From: JAGPIS01 sp964635545
Lineage (GTDB): Bacteria > Bacteroidota > Bacteroidia > Bacteroidales > Marinilabiliaceae
Length of the DNA: 6,159 nt
Direction: 5' to 3'
NCBI GenBank assembly: GCA_964635545.1
Contig: CAZWOA010000137.1
Coordinates: forward strand, 1-6,159
The first letter of the stretch is position 1; each line of letters starts with the position of its first letter. Below, piece by piece: positions 1 to 6,159 of this stretch. The translations under genes and the position numbers were made by a program. A model generated the notes under the pieces. That model was not told the DNA's origin and searched no databases. It was given only the letters and a program-made list of their open reading frames with translations.

Positions 1-554
1 ATGGGAATGATCAAATTTACTATTTTGAAAACCTTTTCCCTAGTTTTCCCGTAGTAACACCATATCGCAAAGAGAATTTTTGCTATACGTTTTACGAAAG
101 TTCGGCCGAAGATTATGATACTCTTCAGTTCGACTTTAAGTGGATGTTTGGCGATGGAGGTGTTGCATATGGCATAGAGGCCGATCACTGCTTTAAAGAT
201 TATGGCATGTATGAGGTTGAGCTTAATGTGGTTGACAGAGTGACGGGTGAAGATATGTTCACGGTTTCTAACTTCGAATTTGAGATTGAGAGGTTAGAGC
301 AGGTGGTTTTAAAATATAACGGACCGATTAAAAAAGGTAATGCGGTGCGTATTGAAGCAGATGCAAGTAGTATAAAAGATTTTAATATTAATGATTACTA
401 CTGGCAGATAGGAGATAATACCAAAAGGAGGGGCAAATATCTGGATTATACTTTCCCTTATGTTGGTAAGTACGTAATAAAATGTGGCGTTGTAGATGCT
501 AAAAATCCTCAAAATAAGGTTTGCACATCTATTGAAGTTGAAGTTGTAGAGTAA
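1..554 (+). CDS. PKD-domain protein, C-terminal part (5' end outside window)
   Basis: The frame beginning at base 3 is open from the left edge to the TAA at 552-554, giving 183 visible residues, so the real start lies upstream. An ATG at 144 is not a credible start because it falls inside a conserved PKD strand (FDFKWMFGDG). Two PKD-like beta-sandwich domains are visible. The first, roughly residues 25-98, has the WMFGDG turn, then HCFKDYGMYEVELNVVD, matching the family pattern W-x-FGDG ... H-x-F-x-x-x-G-x-Y-x-V. The second, roughly 100-183, is more divergent, with YYWQIGDNT then YTFPYVGKYVIKCGVVDA. PKD domains are extracellular or periplasmic adhesion/spacer modules; in Bacteroidota they often sit in large envelope proteins next to OmpA-like or beta-propeller parts, but none of that is visible here. 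The protein ends right after the second domain with no visible type IX sorting domain. The next gene starts 11 bp downstream, so co-transcription is likely. Function beyond an envelope or surface role is unknown. Confidence 0.85.
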   Translation, partial: GNDQIYYFENLFPSFPVVTPYRKENFCYTFYESSAEDYDTLQFDFKWMFGDGGVAYGIEADHCFKDYGMYEVELNVVDRVTGEDMFTVSNFEFEIERLEQVVLKYNGPIKKGNAVRIEADASSIKDFNINDYYWQIGDNTKRRGKYLDYTFPYVGKYVIKCGVVDAKNPQNKVCTSIEVEVVE

Positions 555-565
555 AAACGATTATT

Positions 566-1537
566 ATGAAAAAGATATATAGTGCGCTGATTTTTATGCT
601 CTTAGGGTCGTTTGCGCTGGTAAAGGCCCAGCCAGTGCCGGGAGCCGACGAAAATATACCGTTTCTGGTAACTTTTGGTGGCGAAAGTGAAACGGCCTGG
701 GGTGATGATGATTATCTTCAGATTATATTCTTTGCAGTGCCCGAAGATTTTAAGAAACCGGTATTCCTTCGTGTTTTTGATCCCGATTGTGGAGGGCAGC
801 ATGATGAGCTTAAAGGTACATGGAACACTCGCACCCGATTCACTGTATATGGCGGTATTGGCGCATGTAGCGACAAGGATGCCCAAAAAGTTAATAAAAA
901 AGGCAACTATAATAGTGGTACTGCATTAGCATCGCGCGCCTTTGGCTCCGATGGTCGCTATGATGATGCTTGGTACACTTTCGGCCCTTTTAATCCTAAT
1001 GAGGGAGAGTTATTGCCCGAGTTTGGAGGCCATATCTTCAAAATTGTGGTGGAAGGTGTTTCGGGTGATGATGGTAATCTTTACCGTTTCTTCCTCAGCA
1101 ATAGTGAAACTGCCAATAATCCGGTGGAGGGAGCATTTGCATTTTACTTCAAGTATAAATTCAGGATGCACGACGACATGAATGAGGTTTCGCACATTTA
1201 TCCCTATATCGACAATAAGGTTATTTCCATTAAGCAATCTAATTTTGACTGGGATAATGACGGATTCCTGAGGATTATATCGGTTGCCAAAAATGGTGTT
1301 GTTATGAAGGTGAGTGGCGATAATGATTGGGCCACAAGTACCCACAAAATATCGGATGAAGAGAAGAATACCTCTTTGGATATACAGATGATTAAAAATA
1401 AACGATCGCATATAAGGAGTAATAACGTGGTGATATTCCTTGAGAACCAGTATGGTGAGATGCTTCCATTCTATAGTGTGCCACTCGGAGGAATTCCACG
1501 CTATAAATATTCAATAGGAGTAAAACCTAAACAGTAA
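566..1537 (+). CDS. Secreted protein of unknown function, 323 aa
   Basis: I do not recognise a named family. Residues 1-21 form a typical signal peptide (MKKIYS, a hydrophobic run, then VKA before Q22), with no lipobox cysteine, so a soluble periplasmic, surface or secreted protein is expected. The mature part looks beta-rich and seems to have two halves. Residues about 27-200 contain the acidic GESETAWGDDDY stretch, RVFDPDCGGQHDE, TRFTVYGG and LYRFFLSNS; residues about 206-323 contain DWDNDG (228-233), which resembles a calcium-binding Asp loop. The mature protein has exactly two cysteines, C75 and C101, which could form a disulfide. No catalytic motif, transmembrane helix or C-terminal sorting domain is evident. 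The ATG at 566 is chosen because it directly precedes the signal peptide; the leader is A/T-rich without a Shine-Dalgarno site. It lies 11 bp after the PKD-protein gene and 41 bp before the sensor phosphatase gene, which suggests a shared operon and perhaps a role linked to the sensor. That link is inference. Confidence 0.85.
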   Translation: MKKIYSALIFMLLGSFALVKAQPVPGADENIPFLVTFGGESETAWGDDDYLQIIFFAVPEDFKKPVFLRVFDPDCGGQHDELKGTWNTRTRFTVYGGIGACSDKDAQKVNKKGNYNSGTALASRAFGSDGRYDDAWYTFGPFNPNEGELLPEFGGHIFKIVVEGVSGDDGNLYRFFLSNSETANNPVEGAFAFYFKYKFRMHDDMNEVSHIYPYIDNKVISIKQSNFDWDNDGFLRIISVAKNGVVMKVSGDNDWATSTHKISDEEKNTSLDIQMIKNKRSHIRSNNVVIFLENQYGEMLPFYSVPLGGIPRYKYSIGVKPKQ

Positions 1538-1578
1538 TTTTGCCGTATAAAAGGGTATTTTCTTACTTTATTTGACCG

Positions 1579-4500
1579 ATGAAAAATTTTTTAATTTCAG
1601 TACTCCTTGTTTTATGCAGCTCTGTAGCTGTTGTGTCACAAACATTTGATTTTAATGTTTATAACAGCTCCATTGGCTTGCCACAAAATTATATCTACTC
1701 CATTGAGCAGGATCGTAACGGATTTATATGGATAGCAACTGCCGAAGGTGTGTCGAGATATGATGGTGTGTCGTTTGTTAATTTTTCTGATAAAGATTCA
1801 CTGGCCGATAATTTTACACGATCAATTTACATTAGTCAAACTGATGGACGTGTAATTTTGGGACATAATAACGGTAGCTTCTCGATTTATAAAAATAATC
1901 GCTTCACCAAGTTGATTGTTGATGATGCTTTATCACCCATCCGTGGTATTACGGCAACGCCGAATGGTACGCTTTGGGCAGTTGAGCAAAACAATGGTCT
2001 CCTTAAGATTGATAATAACGATAAAGTTACCATATTTTTTGATCGTAAAAAGTTTGGGCCTCTCATATATACTGCTGTTCAGTATATTGCACCAGCCACT
2101 TTGCTTGTTGGTACTACCGACGGTCTTTATGAGGTGAAGCTAAATGAGCGCGATGAGCCCGAGTCGATGTTGCCTATTGATGATACTCCTCTTACTGTCA
2201 TAAATTCAATCACTCAGCGCCTGTCATCCGATGATGAATTTTGGGTGGGAACCGAGGATGAGGGATTTTTTAAATATAATTCAGCCACAGGTAAGGCTTT
2301 CTACTACTCTGATGATGTATCGTGTGTGGAGCAGAAACTGAGTACCGAAAATGTGCAGATGATAAGGGAGGATAATGATGGATGCCTTTACATTGCCACA
2401 TGGGGACGTGGTGTGGTGAAACTTTATTACAATACCTCCAACGATTCGTTCGATTACTCTCAAACTTTCGATCAGGAAAATGGTATGGTGAATAACTATG
2501 CCAAAGATATTTTAATTGACCGTGAAAGCAATATATGGTTCGCAACCTATGGAGGCGGTGTGGTATCTCTGGTCAATGGATATTTTATGTTCTATAATTT
2601 TGAGGAGATAGGACTAAAGCATACCCATGCCCATACGGTGCTTAAGTGCCAAACCGGTTTATGGGCAGGTATTGACATGGGGTTACTGCATGCCGACCCC
2701 AACTGTTTTACCGATCATGAGTACTACGATAAGGCTCAAGGCTTGCCCGATGATGCTGTATCTTCAATCTCTTATGGCAACGGCACTTTATGGGTTGGTA
2801 CGGCTAGTCACGGATTGTATAAGAAAGCTGATAACCAGATGAATTTTGTTCCTGTTAGATATACTTTCTCTATTCCGGGATTGAAGATTAATTCAATCAT
2901 CACCGATAATGATAATGTATATATTGCTACGCAGGGCGGGTTTTTTATTTATGATATAAAAACCGGTGGCGTTGAGAGCTATAATACTGAGAATGGATTA
3001 CCACATAACTCCATTAATTTTGTGCATATCGATAAGCAGAAGCAGCTTTGGCTAGGTCCTAAGGATAGTGGAATAACCCTCTTTAAAAGAAGCTCTTTTG
3101 AGATTCACCGACTTTCCGATTCGCCTGTGAATGTGTCGGATATGACCCAGGATGCCGAGGGGCGTTACTGGTTATCTACCTATAGTCGCGGTATTTTATG
3201 CTATAGCCTCGATACTGTTATTAACTACACCGTTCAGGATGGGCTTGAGAAGAACTATTGCTACTCCATCGAGTGCGATAGCCGAAATAGGATATGGGTT
3301 GCTCATCAACCCGGGGCAAGCTGTTATGATGTTGATAATGAGGTGTTTCGTAAATTTGGTGTTTCCAGCCAGCTAAATTCGGGTATTCACCATTTCTATA
3401 AGGATGATGATGATGATATTTGGTTTGCCACCAGTCAGGGTATAGTAAAGTATAATCCCTACAGTGATCGTGAAAATCAGTATCCTCCACTACTGAATTT
3501 TGTGAATATCGATATTTCGGGCCAGACTTATAGTGCCGATAGCCGTATAGTGCTGCCCTATAGGTACAATAAACGCCCGTATATGCTCAATATCGATTTT
3601 GTAGGTATCAGTTTTAAAGATCCTGATAATGTGCAATATGAGTATTGCCTCACTCGTGGTATTGGTGTTGAAGATGAGTGGATATCGCTCAAAAATGTTG
3701 GTCATAAGGAGTTCGACTACCTATCTGATGGTTCTTATACTTTTAAAGTTCGGGGCTATAATAGCGATGGTGTGATGAGCCTCTCTCCTTTGGTGCTCAA
3801 TTTTAAAATTGAGTCACCCATATGGAAAAAAGGGTGGTTTTACATTATGGTTGCTGCTTTGTTTATTTTGTTTATCCTATTTCTGATTAATTATAGGGAG
3901 AGACGACTTAAGGAGCAGAAAAAAATACTTGAGACCGAGGTAGCTAATCAAACTGTTAAACTTCGTCGCCAAAAGGCTGAAATAGAGCAGAAAAATCGTG
4001 ATATTACCGATAGTATTAATTATGCCAAGCGCATTCAAAAGTCCATATTGCCGCCTTTGGTAAATCTTCAAAGCACGTTTAAGGAGTCGTTTATCTTCTT
4101 TCAGCCTCGCGATATTGTAAGTGGTGACTTCTATTGGTTCAACCGCAATGGCGACAGGGCTATTATCTGTTGTGCCGACTGTACCGGACATGGTGTGCCG
4201 GGTGCCTTCATGTCTATGATAGGCACTACCATATTGAACGATATATTTAGATTACCCGAAATCGATTCGCCGGCTTCACTGTTGGAGCGTCTGGACAAGG
4301 AGATGAAAATTATGCTGCATCGTAATCACGATATGGATACTAACGACGGAATGGATATCGCAGTGGTAGAGATTAACCTATCTACTCGTATTATTAGGGT
4401 AGCATCAGCCAAACGACCTGTTTATCTTTATGTTGATAAAGAATTTATTGAATATAAGGGTAATAGACGCAGTATAGGCGATAAGTCAACCAATCAGGAT

Positions 4501-4758
4501 AATAATCCGTTTAATAATATTGTTTATAAAGGACATAAAGGTGATTTGGTATATCTTTTCTCCGATGGTTATTCCGATCAGTTTGGTGGACCCAATGGTA
4601 AGAAATTAATGACAACCGGCGTTAAAGGGTTGTTAGCCAATATTGTACATATTCCGGTTAAAGAGCAAGGAGTGATGGTAGCCAACCATTTTAAAGATTG
4701 GCGTGGAGAGTTTGATCAAATTGATGATGTGCTTTTTATGGGGGTTAAGATTCCATAA
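1579..4758 (+). CDS. Transmembrane sensor phosphatase: Reg_prop propellers, Y_Y_Y, SpoIIE/PP2C
   Basis: A 1059-residue receptor whose likely output is dephosphorylation of Ser/Thr-phosphorylated cytoplasmic proteins. A signal peptide (1-20, VVS before Q21) is followed by about 14 repeats of the Reg_prop type (I-x-x-D-x-x-G-x-x-W-x-x-T-x-x-G; clear examples at 33-63 and in FIWIATAEGV, NIWFATYGGGV, TLWVGTASHGL, DIWFATSQGI), enough for two seven-bladed propellers. A Y_Y_Y domain (about 665-745) leads into IWKKGWFY, a transmembrane helix (about 753-771) and a charged coiled coil (about 773-811). The phosphatase domain (about 815-1059) has SGDFYWF (D850), ADCTGHGVPGAFMS (D867), NDGMDIA (D923/D926), FSDGYSDQFGG (D996) and QIDDVLFMG (D1049/D1050), so the metal-binding acidic residues of PP2C/SpoIIE enzymes are all present and it should be active. 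The periplasmic half matches hybrid two-component sensors of Bacteroidota, but there is no HisKA, HATPase, receiver or AraC domain. Targets in this family are usually STAS anti-sigma antagonists; none is encoded nearby. The ligand is unknown. Confidence 0.95.
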   Translation: MKNFLISVLLVLCSSVAVVSQTFDFNVYNSSIGLPQNYIYSIEQDRNGFIWIATAEGVSRYDGVSFVNFSDKDSLADNFTRSIYISQTDGRVILGHNNGSFSIYKNNRFTKLIVDDALSPIRGITATPNGTLWAVEQNNGLLKIDNNDKVTIFFDRKKFGPLIYTAVQYIAPATLLVGTTDGLYEVKLNERDEPESMLPIDDTPLTVINSITQRLSSDDEFWVGTEDEGFFKYNSATGKAFYYSDDVSCVEQKLSTENVQMIREDNDGCLYIATWGRGVVKLYYNTSNDSFDYSQTFDQENGMVNNYAKDILIDRESNIWFATYGGGVVSLVNGYFMFYNFEEIGLKHTHAHTVLKCQTGLWAGIDMGLLHADPNCFTDHEYYDKAQGLPDDAVSSISYGNGTLWVGTASHGLYKKADNQMNFVPVRYTFSIPGLKINSIITDNDNVYIATQGGFFIYDIKTGGVESYNTENGLPHNSINFVHIDKQKQLWLGPKDSGITLFKRSSFEIHRLSDSPVNVSDMTQDAEGRYWLSTYSRGILCYSLDTVINYTVQDGLEKNYCYSIECDSRNRIWVAHQPGASCYDVDNEVFRKFGVSSQLNSGIHHFYKDDDDDIWFATSQGIVKYNPYSDRENQYPPLLNFVNIDISGQTYSADSRIVLPYRYNKRPYMLNIDFVGISFKDPDNVQYEYCLTRGIGVEDEWISLKNVGHKEFDYLSDGSYTFKVRGYNSDGVMSLSPLVLNFKIESPIWKKGWFYIMVAALFILFILFLINYRERRLKEQKKILETEVANQTVKLRRQKAEIEQKNRDITDSINYAKRIQKSILPPLVNLQSTFKESFIFFQPRDIVSGDFYWFNRNGDRAIICCADCTGHGVPGAFMSMIGTTILNDIFRLPEIDSPASLLERLDKEMKIMLHRNHDMDTNDGMDIAVVEINLSTRIIRVASAKRPVYLYVDKEFIEYKGNRRSIGDKSTNQDNNPFNNIVYKGHKGDLVYLFSDGYSDQFGGPNGKKLMTTGVKGLLANIVHIPVKEQGVMVANHFKDWRGEFDQIDDVLFMGVKIP
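3403..3417 (+). repeat. Five tandem GAT codons in sensor phosphatase gene
   Basis: Five in-frame GAT triplets encode five aspartates just before the IWFAT strand of the last propeller repeat. Length changes would keep the frame and alter only a blade loop. A short run like this is probably neutral. Confidence 0.6.
3791..3818. repeat. Inverted repeat with 18-bp perfect core inside sensor phosphatase gene
   Basis: CTCAATTTTAAAATTGAG at 3796-3813 is a perfect palindrome, and the flanks GGTG (3792-3795) and CACC (3815-3818) extend both arms with a single extra T at 3814. It falls in the codons for LVLNFKIES at the end of the Y_Y_Y domain, just before the transmembrane helix. In mRNA it could form an 11-pair stem with a UUAA loop and one bulge. 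It may be a by-product of the protein sequence. Confidence 0.5.
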
Positions 4759-4762
4759 TATA

Positions 4763-4770
4763 TATTTTTG
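4763..4770 (+). promoter_or_regulatory. Possible -7 element TATTTTTG (upstream copy)
   Basis: TATTTTTG fits the Bacteroidota -7 consensus TAnnTTTG. It begins 4 bp after the stop codon of the sensor phosphatase gene. No TTTG is seen about 20 bp upstream of it, so on its own it is a weak promoter; its final TTTG is better read as the -33 element of the next copy. Confidence 0.25.
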
Positions 4771-4798
4771 CTACTTGTTGGTTTTTAGGTTATTTTTG
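4767..4798 (+). promoter_or_regulatory. Predicted Bacteroidota-type promoter of the ABC operon
   Basis: TTTG at 4767-4770 as a -33 element and TATTTTTG at 4791-4798 as a -7 element (consensus TAnnTTTG) are separated by 20 bp, close to the usual spacing for the primary sigma factor of this phylum. Transcription would begin around 4802-4806 and leave an untranslated leader of about 50 bases before the ATPase start at 4854. The region is AT-rich, so a chance match is possible. Confidence 0.5.
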
Positions 4799-4810
4799 TA
4801 TTGTAGGTTT

Positions 4811-4822
4811 GTTGAATTCAAC
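4811..4822. promoter_or_regulatory. Perfect 12-bp palindrome in leader of ABC operon
   Basis: GTTGAATTCAAC is a perfect inverted repeat located just downstream of the predicted transcription start and about 30 bp before the ATPase start codon. Position and symmetry suit an operator for a dimeric repressor, but there is only one copy, no regulator gene is adjacent, and the role is inferred. Confidence 0.3.
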
Positions 4823-4853
4823 CATTATTGAATATACTTAACTCGTATAATTT

Positions 4854-5789
4854 ATGTATTATTTAGAAACCAGGAATGTAGTAAAACAGTATGCCAACCA
4901 CTTGGCTCTCGACAATGTAAACGTCAGTGTGCCCGAAAACTCAGTGTTTGGACTTCTGGGGCCTAACGGTGCCGGAAAAACAACTCTTATCAGAATTATC
5001 AATCAGATTACACATCCCGACTCCGGCGAGGTGCTTTTGGGCGGACGTAAATTAGAGCCTGCCGATATTGCCAATATAGGCTATCTGCCTGAAGAGCGCG
5101 GTCTTTACAAAAAAATGAAGGTGGGCGAGCAGGCTCTCTATTTGGCTCAGTTAAAGGGAATGAGTAAGCATGATGCCTTGAAAAGACTTAAATATTGGTT
5201 CGAAAAATTTGAAATTCAGGCTTGGTGGGATAAAAAAGTTGAGGAACTCTCTAAGGGTATGCAGCAGAAGGTGCAGTTTATCGTAACTGTGTTGCACAAG
5301 CCGCAACTTCTTATTTTTGATGAGCCGTTTAGTGGCTTCGACCCCATAAATGCCAAACTTCTGAAGGATGAGATTTTGCAACTTCAAAAAGAGGGGGCTA
5401 CCATTATATTTTCTACTCACAACATGTCGTCGGTAGAGGAGATTTGTAGCCATATCACTCTCATCAACAGGTCAAAAACAATCCTCGAGGGTGAGGTCGA
5501 TTCTATTCGTCATCAGTATAAAGATAATTTGTTCAGGTTGCATTACCGCGGTCAGGTAGTTGATTTTGAGTCGATGCTTGGTGATGACTATAAGGTTGAG
5601 ACTTCGGCAGTTACCAACCATCTTAATGAGGCTGTCATCCGTATGCCTGGCAATTCTACCTCCAACGATCTTGTTAGAAAAGTTATCGATAATGTTGATA
5701 TTGTTGGCTTTAACGAGATACTACCGGGTATGAATGAGGTGTTTATTAAAGTGGTGGAAGAGAGTAATAAATCGACAGCTAACGTCTGA
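4854..5789 (+). CDS. ABC transporter ATP-binding protein, NatA-type
   Basis: A 311-residue cytoplasmic ATPase that should power an ABC-2-type exporter with the permease encoded next. Visible in order: Walker A GPNGAGKT (36-43), the region after the Q-loop position IGYLPEERGLY (75-85), the ABC signature LSKGMQQK (132-139), Walker B LLIFDEP with D156 and catalytic E157, the D-loop SGFDP, and the H-loop H189 in FSTHNM. E80 stands where many ABC proteins have the Q-loop glutamine; this YLPEERGLY form is usual in the NatA/YhaQ-like subfamily and is not a defect. The C-terminal 90 or so residues form the accessory domain (DUF4162-like) common in this group. The start at 4854 gives the expected short N-terminus before the first strand; its leader is A/T-rich without a Shine-Dalgarno site. 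NatA of Bacillus acts in sodium export, but homologues in Bacteroidota have no firm substrate, so the substrate is left open. Confidence 0.95.
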   Translation: MYYLETRNVVKQYANHLALDNVNVSVPENSVFGLLGPNGAGKTTLIRIINQITHPDSGEVLLGGRKLEPADIANIGYLPEERGLYKKMKVGEQALYLAQLKGMSKHDALKRLKYWFEKFEIQAWWDKKVEELSKGMQQKVQFIVTVLHKPQLLIFDEPFSGFDPINAKLLKDEILQLQKEGATIIFSTHNMSSVEEICSHITLINRSKTILEGEVDSIRHQYKDNLFRLHYRGQVVDFESMLGDDYKVETSAVTNHLNEAVIRMPGNSTSNDLVRKVIDNVDIVGFNEILPGMNEVFIKVVEESNKSTANV

Positions 5790-5806
5790 TATTCACCTCT
5801 TTAATC

Positions 5807-5825
5807 AATGAATTATTAACTCATT
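5807..5825. repeat. Imperfect 19-bp palindrome between ATPase and permease genes
   Basis: AATGAATTATTAACTCATT is symmetrical about T5816 except for one mismatched pair (A5812 and C5820). It lies in the 53-bp gap between the ABC genes. As RNA it would be only a weak AT-rich hairpin and has no following T-run, so a terminator is unlikely; a weak protein-binding or mRNA-processing site is possible, as is chance. Confidence 0.3.
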
Positions 5826-5842
5826 ATCAAGAAAAAAATCAG

Positions 5843-6159
5843 ATGAATAAAATTAGCCTTATAATAAAAAGAGAGTACCTGTCGCGAGTTAAAAAAACGA
5901 GTTTTGTGGTTATGAGTATCCTCGGACCCATACTTTTTGGTGCGATGATGGTGCTTCCCGCTCTTTTCGCCTCTTTAGAGGGATCGGATAAGAGCAAAAT
6001 TGCTGTTGTTGACTATACCGATAAGTTTGGTTACTCGCTTACCAACTCCGATAATATTACTTTTTCGGTGCTCACCGGAAGTCAGAAAGATGAAATAAAG
6101 AACGACTATAAGGAGCGCGGTTTCGATGCGTTTTTGGTTATCGAATCCGATCCGGGTGT
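5843..6159 (+). CDS. ABC-2 / NatB-type permease, N-terminal part (3' end outside window)
   Basis: The reading frame from ATG 5843 stays open to the right edge, giving 105 complete residues. It begins MNKISLIIKREYLSRVKK, the cytoplasmic N-terminus typical of NatB/ABC-2 family permeases, followed by a transmembrane helix at about residues 20-44 (FVVMSILGPILFGAMMVLPA) and the start of the large extracytoplasmic domain (KIAVVDYTDKFG). Full family members are about 400-450 residues with further helices at the C-terminal side, so roughly a quarter is seen. It lies 53 bp after its ATPase gene on the same strand, and the two should form one exporter in the inner membrane. An A-rich stretch (gaaaaaaatcag) directly precedes the ATG, as is common for translation starts in this phylum. 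The substrate is not evident. Confidence 0.93.
   Translation, partial: MNKISLIIKREYLSRVKKTSFVVMSILGPILFGAMMVLPALFASLEGSDKSKIAVVDYTDKFGYSLTNSDNITFSVLTGSQKDEIKNDYKERGFDAFLVIESDPG

Noticed and set aside
144..554. ATG at 144 as the start of a small 136-residue protein
   Set aside because: The same frame is open to the left edge and the residues before the ATG complete the first PKD strand, so this is an internal methionine of a truncated gene.
1010..1411. Open frame of 133 codons on the minus strand
   Set aside because: It lies wholly inside the gene for the 323-residue secreted protein, shows no recognisable motif, and the + strand frame has a clear signal peptide.
1535..1542. TAATTTTG as a promoter for the sensor phosphatase gene
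   Set aside because: It matches TAnnTTTG but overlaps the stop codon of the preceding gene and has no TTG about 20 bp upstream; such matches are frequent in AT-rich DNA.
3901..4030. Histidine kinase dimerisation domain after the transmembrane helix
   Set aside because: The segment is a charged coiled coil without an HisKA-type H-E/D-x-x-T/N motif and leads straight into the SpoIIE phosphatase domain.
3877..4191. Open frame of 104 codons on the minus strand
   Set aside because: It is antisense to the coiled coil and conserved phosphatase motifs of the sensor gene; no domain or plausible start context.
4846..4851. TATAAT as a classical -10 box
   Set aside because: It ends two bases before the ATPase start codon, so transcription would begin inside the gene, and this phylum's primary sigma factor uses a different consensus.
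4759..4853. Intrinsic terminator after the sensor phosphatase gene
   Set aside because: T-runs are present but no GC-containing hairpin precedes them; the only palindrome (4811-4822) lies downstream of the T-runs and is better placed as a leader element.
5151..5453. Open frame of 100 codons on the minus strand
   Set aside because: It is antisense to the signature and Walker B region of the ABC ATPase, which fully explains the coding signal here.

Overview
The window looks like chromosomal DNA from a member of the Bacteroidota, possibly an environmental marine or anaerobic lineage. The pointers are the AT-rich sequence, the lack of Shine-Dalgarno sites with A/T-rich leaders instead, TAnnTTTG-type promoter elements, PKD-domain secreted proteins, and a periplasmic Reg_prop/Y_Y_Y sensor of the kind that phylum uses heavily. 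All five supported genes are on the + strand. Genus or species cannot be named from this sequence.

Left part (1-4758): the C-terminal end of a gene for a PKD-domain protein, cut by the window edge, is followed after 11 bp by a gene for a secreted 323-residue protein of unknown function. After another 41 bp comes a large 1059-residue membrane sensor. That sensor has a signal peptide, about 14 propeller repeats (apparently two seven-bladed propellers), a Y_Y_Y domain, one transmembrane helix, a short coiled coil and a complete SpoIIE/PP2C-type serine phosphatase. The tight spacing and shared strand suggest one transcription unit in which cell-surface or periplasmic proteins are made together with a receptor whose output is protein dephosphorylation. 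No partner (STAS anti-anti-sigma protein, anti-sigma kinase or sigma factor) lies in the window.

Right part (4759-6159): a 95-bp gap holds two TAnnTTTG elements 28 bp apart, the second with a well-placed upstream TTTG, then a perfect 12-bp palindrome. Downstream are an ABC ATPase of the NatA type and, 53 bp further on, the start of its ABC-2/NatB-type permease, cut by the right edge. This is probably a separate two-gene export operon.

No RNA gene, mobile element, CRISPR array or convincing intrinsic terminator was seen. The most interesting item is the coupling of a two-propeller HTCS-like sensor to a PP2C phosphatase beside an unrecognised secreted protein. Such sensor-phosphatase architectures are not wholly new in this phylum, but their ligands and targets are generally uncharacterised.
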